From Candidatus Opimibacter skivensis (GTDB lineage: Bacteria; Bacteroidota; Bacteroidia; Chitinophagales; Saprospiraceae): DNA of 64,000 bases. Where the stretch lies: assembly GCA_016722045.1 (NCBI GenBank), contig JADKGY010000001.1, positions 1,426,001-1,490,000 on the forward strand, in the 5' to 3' direction. Of this stretch, positions 32,568 to 39,957 are shown one piece after another (the first letter of the stretch is position 1; each line of letters opens with the position of its first letter). The notes beneath the pieces were generated by a model. It saw only the letters and a list, made by a program, of their open reading frames with translations, did not search any database and had not been told where the DNA came from. Made by a program: the position numbers and the translations under genes.

Positions 32568-32963
32568 TTATTTAGGAGGTAAATATTTTGATTGTGGCTG
32601 CTTACGTTTCTCGATTGCCATCGTTAGACAATCTAATTGATCGATGACATCTTGATAGCCAATTATTAATTCATCTTTTTCTTGAATGGACATTAAATGA
32701 AGTACCTGACTAGCCATTGTTTGGCTGATTATTTCATAAGCACTGCCTCTTGAGATTTTATAAAAACGGGATTTGTCTTTATTCTCAAATCTGCCATAAC
32801 CTTCAGCAAGATTATGACATACAGAATTGGCAGCACGGCGAATATCAGATGTCAATCCATATTTCTCTTCAGTAGGAAATTTATTTGTGATATCGTAAAT
32901 ACGAATCAATAAACGCATAGCATTTTGCCAGACAGGCATAGTGGTAAAATCCTTAAAGGACAT
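32568..32963 (-). CDS. Four-helix-bundle protein (S23 family), third copy
   Basis: 131 residues with the classic pattern MPVWQNAMRLLIRIYDIT, KFPTEEKYGLTSDIRRAANS, NLAEGYGRFENKDKSRFYKI and SRGSAYEIISQT. This is the most canonical of the three family members in the window. It is enclosed by a polypurine array on the left and its polypyrimidine inverse on the right. The start at 32963 gives MSFKDFTTMPVWQ, as in relatives. Function unknown; there is no rRNA, reverse transcriptase or other partner gene in the cassette. Confidence 0.9.
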   Translation of the reverse strand: MSFKDFTTMPVWQNAMRLLIRIYDITNKFPTEEKYGLTSDIRRAANSVCHNLAEGYGRFENKDKSRFYKISRGSAYEIISQTMASQVLHLMSIQEKDELIIGYQDVIDQLDCLTMAIEKRKQPQSKYLPPK

Positions 32964-33046
32964 TGTATTTTCAATTGGTGACCAAAAAGATAGGGATTTT
33001 ATAAATGCTATAGTGAATAAATTTTTAAGTTGATAACAACAGCCCC

Positions 33047-33335
33047 ACCGCCTTTGCTTTCACTTATCCTTCGCCTCCGCCTTATCCTTCGCCTTTTCAT
33101 TCCTTCGCCTTCTCCTCCGCCTTCTCCTTCGCCTTCGCTTTCACTTATCCTTCGCCTTTTCATTCCTTCGCCTCCGCCTTCGCCTTCGCCTTTTCATTCC
33201 TTCGCCTCCGCCTGCGCCTCCGCCTTTTCATTCCTTCGCCTCCGCCTTCGCCTTCGCCTTTTCATTCCTTCGCCTCCGCCTGCGCCTCCGCCTTCACTTC
33301 GCCTTCGCCTCCGCCTTCACTTCGCCTTCTCCTTT
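33047..33335 (-). repeat. Polypyrimidine array (inverse of 32347-32566), right flank
   Basis: Repeats of CCTTCGCCTCCGCC and CGCCTTTTCATTCCTTCGCC. The array runs into the 3' end of the M19 peptidase-like gene, whose last codons (KEKAK) it encodes. A higher-order unit of about 70 nt (CTTTTCATTCCTTCGCC-containing) is repeated within it. Confidence 0.85.
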
Positions 33336-34657
33336 ATTACACTCTCCCAAACCCTTAAAAATTTTTCCGAAGCTCTCAATATAGGCTCCAGATCCACATG
33401 CTCTTTCGCCATCCACTTCCATTGTGATTCCATCAATCCCGGATGCGCAAGGCCTTTTAATTCTATTGGCTCATACACAGTACCGGGCGCAACTTCCTTA
33501 CAACCTTTCTTGCCATATCGTGGACGGCTATGATTCAACCATCCATTAAAATCACTTTGAAAACCAATGGCGAGATCGATCTTTTCATCTTCTGTGAGGT
33601 TGCCCATGGTCTTACTATTGTCTTTGAAAATGCGGCTTACATTTTCCTCCAGAAATGATTGCAATGCTTCGTAAGTAAAACGATAAGTGTCAACAGAACC
33701 ATTGCAATAATCCGATTGACTTTCCAATAACTTCTTGTACTTCGGATCCGGGCGATGTGGCTTCAGTGAAATACCACTCAATGGTAAAGACATAAAGCCA
33801 TGTGCCTGGTAAATGCGGATCACATCTACTTCAGAGATGGAACGCTGCATATTCTGGATCGGCTTAAACATATCGTGCGTGGAAACAGGCGGAATACCTT
33901 TTTCCTCCATCAAGTCTAATGCATCGGCTCGTGTAGAATCCGACATGTGCGATATATCTGTCATGATACCTGCATTGGCCAACCATTGAATGGCATTTCT
34001 GCCCAGATCTGTAAGGCCTCTTTTCTTTTTGCTGCGTAATGCCCCTTTGGGATTGATGATGCTGTAAAGTATGCCTGGTCTTATTGCTGAACTACCCAAT
34101 TCTGAGTCAAGCATATGGATGAGTGTAACAAATGCTACTCCTTTGTCAGCCCAAAATTTCGCGTCTTCTTCACTTCCGATCAGCGACTTGCCGCCTTCTA
34201 TCGAATAGACAATGATCGTTTTCTTCGTTTGCGTCACCAATTTCCGAACTTCCCCGGGTGATTTTGCAACCGCAAATTTGTCGGGATGTTGCTGCACAAA
34301 ATCTTCGACATACTTCATCTGCTCGAGGATCACGCTGCGCGCTTTTTGCCGGTTGCGGATTCTTTCTTTGGTCATGAAGCCTACCACAAATATTCGACAG
34401 CCTTTGTTGTTCTCCCAGTAATTTGCATAATTGACGTTCGTAAACGTGTGTTTGTATGTCAATTTTGGAGGATCCTCTTCGTCAAAATAAGTTAATCCCG
34501 GAGTGAAATTGGAATGCGCAATATGCATCGTTGGATGGATCTGCAGGTCCATGTATTCATGGATAGCCTGGCTGCGGGCAGGGCGAACAAATAGAAAAAC
34601 AAGGCTAAGGCTAAGGCTGAGGCGAAGGTTGATATCAACGTTTTTTTGTCCGGACAT
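33317..34657 (-). CDS. Membrane dipeptidase-like protein (peptidase M19 family), exported
   Basis: A 446-residue protein with an amidohydrolase-type barrel. Family marks are IVYSIEGGKSLIG (the metal-bridging glutamate), GIMTDISHMSDSTRADALDL and IPPVSTHDMF with conserved histidines, and DFNGWLNHSRPRYG. Where relatives have an H-x-D or H-x-H metal motif near the N-terminus, this one reads DLQIHPTMH, so the first ligand may be changed. The signal peptide (LRLSLSLSLVFLFV) is encoded by a CTTAGC-type hexamer repeat. The C-terminus runs into a repeat array. Dipeptidase activity is plausible but unproven. Confidence 0.75.
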   Translation of the reverse strand: MSGQKNVDINLRLSLSLSLVFLFVRPARSQAIHEYMDLQIHPTMHIAHSNFTPGLTYFDEEDPPKLTYKHTFTNVNYANYWENNKGCRIFVVGFMTKERIRNRQKARSVILEQMKYVEDFVQQHPDKFAVAKSPGEVRKLVTQTKKTIIVYSIEGGKSLIGSEEDAKFWADKGVAFVTLIHMLDSELGSSAIRPGILYSIINPKGALRSKKKRGLTDLGRNAIQWLANAGIMTDISHMSDSTRADALDLMEEKGIPPVSTHDMFKPIQNMQRSISEVDVIRIYQAHGFMSLPLSGISLKPHRPDPKYKKLLESQSDYCNGSVDTYRFTYEALQSFLEENVSRIFKDNSKTMGNLTEDEKIDLAIGFQSDFNGWLNHSRPRYGKKGCKEVAPGTVYEPIELKGLAHPGLMESQWKWMAKEHVDLEPILRASEKFLRVWESVIKEKAK

Positions 34658-34659
34658 GT

Positions 34660-34845
34660 TGAATAAGGAATAGCGAATATCGAAGTAACGAAATTGAAGT
34701 CAGGAAGTTGAAATAGAAGTAAGAAGTAAGAAATGAACAGTAGAATACCGATCAACGAATAGCGAAGTAACGAAAATGAAGTCAGGAAGTTGAAATAAAT
34801 GTAGAAGTAAGAAATGAACAGTAGAACACCGATCAACGAGTAATG
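34660..34845. repeat. 82-bp tandem repeat
   Basis: CGAAGTAACGAAA begins units at 34681 and 34763. The body is GAAGTCAGGAAGTTGAAAT, continuing to CAGTAGAATACCGATCAACGA. The outer sequence GAATAAGGAATAGCGAATAT links it to family 5. It lies between the M19-like gene and the HigBA promoter; nothing else is seen there. Confidence 0.8.
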
Positions 34846-34875
34846 AATAATGAAATAAAGGATTAAATATGAATA

Positions 34876-34909
34876 GTTTCCATTTTGGAAACCAAATAGT
34901 ATATTTGGT
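34876..34909 (+). promoter_or_regulatory. HigBA promoter with two palindromic operators
   Basis: TATATTTG (34900-34907) fits the TAnnTTTG element, with TTTC at 34877-34880 at the proper 19-nt distance. Two perfect inverted repeats overlap it: GTTTCC / GGAAAC (34876-34881 and 34887-34892) and ACCAAATA / TATTTGGT (34891-34898 and 34902-34909). Self-repression by HigA, or by HigBA together, is the expected use. Confidence 0.65.
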
Positions 34910-34926
34910 AGTTAGATGGAAAGAAG

Positions 34927-35238
34927 TTGAGAATCATCACCTATGCAAGATTGCGCACATTCGGCGTGAAGAATCCTCACGTCATGTCTTCGATTGCAGC
35001 ATGGTACAAGATTGCAAAGAGTAATGATGTCTATTGGGCAAAGCCTCAGGATGTAGTGACAACTTTCGGGACAGGCAGAGTAGATATACTAAAGAATGAC
35101 AGGGTTTGCATTGACCTGGCGGGAAATAATGTCAGGTTGATTTTAAAGGTTGAATACGGTTCAGGAATGGCCTTTGTGCGCTGGATCGGATGGCATAAGG
35201 ATTACGATTCTTTAGGTAATATCATTCATACTATTTAA
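34927..35238 (+). CDS. higB: HigB-type mRNA interferase toxin
   Basis: 103 residues. The family pattern is clear: MRIITYARLRTFGVKNPHV, AAWYKIAKSNDVYWAKPQDV, DRVCIDLAGNNVRLILKVEY and VRWIGWHKDYD. HigB toxins cut mRNA on translating ribosomes. The start codon is TTG at 34927, close behind the operator-bearing promoter. The gene is followed 11 nt later by the antitoxin gene, the toxin-first order typical of HigBA. Confidence 0.88.
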   Translation: MRIITYARLRTFGVKNPHVMSSIAAWYKIAKSNDVYWAKPQDVVTTFGTGRVDILKNDRVCIDLAGNNVRLILKVEYGSGMAFVRWIGWHKDYDSLGNIIHTI

Positions 35239-35249
35239 AACAAAGGAAT

Positions 35250-35762
35250 ATGACGAAGTGGAAAAGTTTTACATCTAAAACTGATTACAAATCTGCTGTC
35301 AGGCGAATCAATGAACTCATAGATCTCAAAAGAACAGATGCTGAACACAATGAGCTTAGTCTTCTCTCTTTTCTGGTTGAGAAATGGGAAGTTGAGCATC
35401 TTCCTCTGCCAGATGCGAGCCCTGTGGAAGTGATCAAATTTGCGATGGAGATGAAAGGCATCCGACAGCAGGATTTGATCCCGGTCCTGGGCACGAAAGG
35501 AAATATTTCCAAAATTTTAAATGGCAAAGCAAATATTCATTTGGAAGATATACAGCCTTTAAGTTCAATTCTCGGCATTCCTGTAGATGCTTTGATCCCT
35601 AAAGGAAAAATATGGACACCATCATCTGGTATCCTCGCTGAACCATCACCCACTTATGAACTATCAAAATCTAAATCGAAAATGGACGAAGTCAAAACTA
35701 TTCGTAAAAAGGTCCGTCATCCTAAAGCGCAAACTATTTTAAGTAGAGATGCAAAAAGATAA
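35250..35762 (+). CDS. higA: HigA-type antitoxin with XRE helix-turn-helix
   Basis: 170 residues. The N-terminal part (WKSFTSKTDYKSAVRRINEL) resembles the toxin-binding part of HigA-like antitoxins. The helix-turn-helix is around residues 72-118 (GIRQQDLIPVLGTKGNISKI then LNGKANIHLEDI). The C-terminal 50 residues are a charged, probably disordered extension (KSKSKMDEVKTIRKKVRH), longer than in usual HigA. It neutralises HigB and represses the operon. The phosphoesterase gene begins 3 nt after its stop. Confidence 0.87.
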   Translation: MTKWKSFTSKTDYKSAVRRINELIDLKRTDAEHNELSLLSFLVEKWEVEHLPLPDASPVEVIKFAMEMKGIRQQDLIPVLGTKGNISKILNGKANIHLEDIQPLSSILGIPVDALIPKGKIWTPSSGILAEPSPTYELSKSKSKMDEVKTIRKKVRHPKAQTILSRDAKR

Positions 35763-35765
35763 TAT

Positions 35766-37544
35766 ATGAAATTTGAACGCAGACCGATGGTGAGCTGGTT
35801 TGATATCAGGATCCTCGCAAAAGCCGGCCTGAAATCCGTTATCTCTTCAACCTTTGGAAATTTCGCCGATAAGCGTGAAATGCAGGCTGCATTGAAAGGA
35901 GATCTGGAAACTGACTATTCAAACAACCAGGAAATTTGGGTTGACTTCATAGCTGATTTAGGAGATGGATTCGATTCAACGTACACCATGGCTTCTCTTC
36001 TGGCTTGTAAAGAACTTAACGTTGATGGTGAGCTTTTGCCGAGAGCAAATATTTTAATCATGGGAGGTGACCAGGTATACGCGATGCCGTCCAAAGAAGA
36101 TTATGATAATCGAATGAAAGGACCTTATACTGCCGCCTTTCCGAAGATCAACGGACAACCTAAGACTGGCCTGAAAGTCATAGATCAGAAACCAGGAATG
36201 AAACAAATCTCAAATGAGGAAACTAAAATAAATCCTCATCTATACGCTCTGCCTGGCAACCATGATTGGTACGATGGTTTGGGTAATTTTTTAAAAATAT
36301 TCTGCCAACAACGATTTATTGGAAACTGGCAAACTCAGCAATCGCGAAGTTATTTCGCAGTGAAGCTACCTGCAAACCACTGGATATGGGCTATTGATGT
36401 GCAGCTTCATTCAGACATAGATCAACCTCAGCTTGATTATTTCAAAAACATTGTACAAAAAAATATGGAAGATGGTGCTACCATCATCTTATGCACTGCT
36501 GAGCCTGCCTGGGTTAGGATGGCACTCAACGAAAGAGATGAAACATTCACGAGGCTAAAGAATTTTTTTACTAACTATATTCTTTTAACAGAAAAGAAAG
36601 TCCGTCTAATTGCAACGTTAACCGGTGATCTTCATCATTATTCGCGATATGAGGATTCCATGATAGAGAAGCGCAGAGCTGGTATTCACCATCTGATCAC
36701 CGCAGGTGGCGGCGGGTCCTTTCTGCATCCGACGCACATATTAAAAGAGAAGATCGAATTTAAAGATGAAATATCAGCAAAGCTGAAGACAGTTTACCCT
36801 TCAAAAAAAATGTCACGGATGCTGGCACTTCGCAATCTATTATTTCCATTTTACAATCCGGCAATGACTTTTTTTATTGGATTATTTTTTCTGTATACAG
36901 CATGGTTGCTTCAGAGTAGTACAGTTTATACAGACGACAAATCGTTTATGTACCAGGTTGCAAATTATAAAGCCAGCTTAACTAATATAGGCGACTTTGG
37001 CATGATCATTATAAAGTGCCTTAGACATAATCCTTCTGTATTAATTCTGCACTTCTTATTAGTCGGTGGTTTTATTGGCTTTGCCGACGCCAATTCAGGT
37101 CGTTTCCTTAAGTACCTGCTCGGTGGCCTGCATGGATTAATCCAGCTTGGAAGCTTCTACATTATGTTCTGGATTTTCGCACGGATAAACCTCGTATATC
37201 TGCATATGGAAGTAGCCCAGGCAAGAGAAATATTGTTGTCTTCGGCTGAATTCATCATCATTGGTGGCTTTGTGAGCGCTTTTATATTCGGTTTATATCT
37301 TCTGATTTCTATTTTGTTGTTTCATTTGCATCCCACTGAGGCGTTTTCCTCTTTCCGATGGACAGGATACAAGAATTTTCTTCGCATACATATTTCGGAG
37401 AAAGGAGTGATCATTTACCCGATAGGTGTAAAACGTGCAGTCAGAAACTGGAAAAATGTGGGCTCGGAGGAAGAACCAAAATTTGAAGGTGACAAAATTG
37501 AATACACTCTGATTGAAAATCCAATTCACATTCTAAAAAATTAA
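35766..37544 (+). CDS. Membrane-attached metallophosphoesterase, co-transcribed with HigBA
   Basis: 592 residues. The catalytic domain (about 1-330) shows calcineurin-like metal motifs: FIADLGDGFD, LIMGGDQVY, LPGNHDWYDG and TLTGDLHHYSRY. Four to five hydrophobic segments follow between about 370 and 525 (FYNPAMTFFIGLFFLYTAWL; HFLLVGGFIGFA; IQLGSFYIMFWIFARI; FIIIGGFVSAFIFGLYLLIS), then a cytoplasmic tail. The substrate is unknown. With 3 nt between the HigA stop and this start, the three genes form one operon, which is unusual for HigBA. Confidence 0.8.
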   Translation: MKFERRPMVSWFDIRILAKAGLKSVISSTFGNFADKREMQAALKGDLETDYSNNQEIWVDFIADLGDGFDSTYTMASLLACKELNVDGELLPRANILIMGGDQVYAMPSKEDYDNRMKGPYTAAFPKINGQPKTGLKVIDQKPGMKQISNEETKINPHLYALPGNHDWYDGLGNFLKIFCQQRFIGNWQTQQSRSYFAVKLPANHWIWAIDVQLHSDIDQPQLDYFKNIVQKNMEDGATIILCTAEPAWVRMALNERDETFTRLKNFFTNYILLTEKKVRLIATLTGDLHHYSRYEDSMIEKRRAGIHHLITAGGGGSFLHPTHILKEKIEFKDEISAKLKTVYPSKKMSRMLALRNLLFPFYNPAMTFFIGLFFLYTAWLLQSSTVYTDDKSFMYQVANYKASLTNIGDFGMIIIKCLRHNPSVLILHFLLVGGFIGFADANSGRFLKYLLGGLHGLIQLGSFYIMFWIFARINLVYLHMEVAQAREILLSSAEFIIIGGFVSAFIFGLYLLISILLFHLHPTEAFSSFRWTGYKNFLRIHISEKGVIIYPIGVKRAVRNWKNVGSEEEPKFEGDKIEYTLIENPIHILKN

Positions 37545-37561
37545 AAATATTGAATTATAAA

Positions 37562-37596
37562 GGAATCTTGAATCTGCATTCAAGATTCAAGATTCC
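37562..37596. repeat. Perfect 13-bp stem-loop before the M1 peptidase gene
   Basis: GGAATCTTGAATC (37562-37574) and GATTCAAGATTCC (37584-37596) are exact inverses with a 9-nt loop. It begins 17 nt after the phosphoesterase stop and ends 16 nt before the peptidase ATG. It lacks a T-run, so a leader structure is as likely as a terminator. Confidence 0.8.
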
Positions 37597-37612
37597 ATTT
37601 ACCTTTAATCAC

Positions 37613-39469
37613 ATGCATTTAAAAGATATAACCTACCCCCTACTCATTCTCCTCTCTGTGTTTTACACACTTACAGGTTTTAGTCAACCCGGCTCACGTA
37701 ATATTGCAGCAGCAGAAACAGATGTCACCTACCAGGAAATGCACGTCGAAATCGATCCTGCGATCAACAGGGTAGATGGCGAGATCACTTATTTTTTTTC
37801 CAGTCGTATTGATCATCTCAGCCGCTTTGTATTAGACTATGCAGATGGCCTTTCTGTAAATTATATCAAACGGGGCAATTCAGATCTGACCTATACTCAC
37901 GCTGACAATCTCATCACCATCGATCTCGGCAAGGATCTGCATATGGATGAAAAGGATACGATCTTAATATCATTTTCATCAGTAAATGCATTGAAACAGG
38001 AGATGCATGCAGGTGTCCCTGTCATCAGCACCGATCTCGATCTTGCCACTTTATGGTATCCGGGCAAAAAAGATCTCATAGATAAAATTGATTCTGTAGA
38101 TCTCTACATCACCACTCCTTTAGGCCAGCGAGTGGCAAGTAATGGAGTATTGGTCAATGTCACTGAAGGAAATGCACGATTGTTCCATCACTGGAAACAC
38201 CGGTATCCGATAGCCACAACGTATTTGCTCAACCTGGCAATCACAAATTATACCGAAGTGAAAGATTCCGTGTTACTATCTGACGGAACCACAATGCCGA
38301 TCCTGTATTATTTATATCCGGAAAGCGTTGCCTCACTCACCCCGGTAGTCTCAGTCACTCCGGATGTTCTGCAATTTTTTGAATCCCGCTTTGGACCTTA
38401 TCCATTCAGTAAGGAAAAATTTGGGTATGCGCAATACACATTCGGTGGTGCACTTGAAGTACAGACGATGCCGTTCATGGGATTTTTTAATCTGGATGTG
38501 ATCGCACATGAAATGGCGCATCAATGGTTTGGTGACATGGTGACATTCGGATCATGGTCGGACATATGGCTGAGTGAAGGCATGGCCGAATATCTCTCAG
38601 GTCTCGCTACCGAAGCCTTAAAGCCTACGGATTGGAATGGTGTTAAACTCTCCAAGATTAATTCCATCACCAGCATGCCGGGTGGATCTGTTTTTGTAAA
38701 AGACACAAACGACCTGAGTGTCATTTTCGATAGCAGACTGACATACAACAAAGGTTTTTATCTCGCACATATGTTACGCTGGATCGTTGGTGACAGTTTG
38801 TTTTTTGAGGGATGTCGACAATACCTGAACGATCCGAAACTTCGTCATGGATTTGCACGCACGGCTGATTTTCAACATCACATGGAAGAAGTTTCAGGAA
38901 AGGACCTGAATGAATTTTTTTCAGACTGGTTGTATGGCGAAGGATTTCCTTCCTATACATTGACATGGAATCAGGTGCAGGATTCAGTGATTGTCTGGGT
39001 GGACCAAACGCAATCAGATCCATCGGTTTCTTTTTTTGAAATGCCTATTCAGGTCCAGGCTTTCAGATTCGGAATCGTAGCAGATACTGTTTTCAATAAC
39101 ACATACAATCACCAGCGATTTTCGATGTATGTGAGAAACATCAATGTCAGTCAACTCATTTTCGACCCAAACAAATGGATACTATCCAACTTCAATAAGA
39201 TCATTAAAGGCACTGTAGCTGTAGGTGATGTTCCCAATGAAGATCCAATTGTAATTTATCCAAATCCTGCTTCACAATTTATTGAGATTGCTAATGCATC
39301 TTCTATTGATGAAGTTGAAATTGCTGGGATAACCGGAATATATAAACAACAAGAGGTGAAAGATGGAAAGGTTGATATCCGTGAATTATTACCTGGATAT
39401 TACATCATACGATTGCGTGATAGAGATCATGATAAAGTATCTATAAGATCACTTATTATTCAACATTGA
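37613..39469 (+). CDS. Secreted M1-family aminopeptidase with T9SS type A sorting domain
   Basis: About 618 residues from the ATG at 37613. The frame is open from 37550, but only this start gives a signal peptide (LLILLSVFYTLTGFSQ). The gluzincin motif HEMAHQWFGD starts at about His299, and the third zinc ligand is in WLSEGMAEYLSG. The substrate motif usually read as GAMEN is GGALEVQTM here. The C-terminus is a sorting domain (VIYPNPASQFIEI, then LLPGYYIIRLRD). It probably trims peptides outside the cell. Confidence 0.88.
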   Translation: MHLKDITYPLLILLSVFYTLTGFSQPGSRNIAAAETDVTYQEMHVEIDPAINRVDGEITYFFSSRIDHLSRFVLDYADGLSVNYIKRGNSDLTYTHADNLITIDLGKDLHMDEKDTILISFSSVNALKQEMHAGVPVISTDLDLATLWYPGKKDLIDKIDSVDLYITTPLGQRVASNGVLVNVTEGNARLFHHWKHRYPIATTYLLNLAITNYTEVKDSVLLSDGTTMPILYYLYPESVASLTPVVSVTPDVLQFFESRFGPYPFSKEKFGYAQYTFGGALEVQTMPFMGFFNLDVIAHEMAHQWFGDMVTFGSWSDIWLSEGMAEYLSGLATEALKPTDWNGVKLSKINSITSMPGGSVFVKDTNDLSVIFDSRLTYNKGFYLAHMLRWIVGDSLFFEGCRQYLNDPKLRHGFARTADFQHHMEEVSGKDLNEFFSDWLYGEGFPSYTLTWNQVQDSVIVWVDQTQSDPSVSFFEMPIQVQAFRFGIVADTVFNNTYNHQRFSMYVRNINVSQLIFDPNKWILSNFNKIIKGTVAVGDVPNEDPIVIYPNPASQFIEIANASSIDEVEIAGITGIYKQQEVKDGKVDIRELLPGYYIIRLRDRDHDKVSIRSLIIQH

Positions 39470-39479
39470 TGAGACAGGA

Positions 39480-39925
39480 GAACGAAATATGTAGATTGAG
39501 ACGCGATGATTGAGACGCGATGATTGAGACCCGGTGATTGAGACGCGAAGATTGAGACGCGATAAATCGACGTCTCTACGGCCATTTAAATCAACATCCA
39601 AGGCATCCTTACATTACACTTATTGAGACGCGAAGATTGAGACGCGATAAATCGACGTCTCTACGGCCATTTAAATCAAACATTTAAGGCACCTTTTCAT
39701 ATTGTCGTTTTTTCGGCCGTAGAGACGTCGATTTATCGCGTCTCTCACAGGTGCATGAAATCATTCGGTCTTCATTCGAATCTCATGTTGGTGAATCTTA
39801 ATTATGCGATTTATCGCGTCTCTCACAGGTGCATGAAAACATTCCGTCCTCATTCGAATCACATGTTGGTGAATCTTAATTATGCGATTCATCGCGTCTC
39901 TCACAGGTGCACATTCTACATCCGA
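39480..39925. repeat. Family-7 repeat cluster (GAGACGCGATAAATCGACGTCTC type) with 78-bp tandem
   Basis: GAGACGCGATAAATCGACG then TCTCTACGGCC occurs at about 39557 and 39634, and inverted at about 39717-39745. From 39737 a 78-bp unit repeats (TCTCTCACAG at 39741, 39819 and 39897). The same core occurs inverted at 51727-51853, as a hairpin at 56140-56163, and degraded near 2985. It fills the 39470-39957 gap between convergent genes. The open frame across the tandem is only translated repeat. Confidence 0.85.
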
Positions 39926-39957
39926 AAAATCTTATGGAAAATCATCTGCAAAACCCT

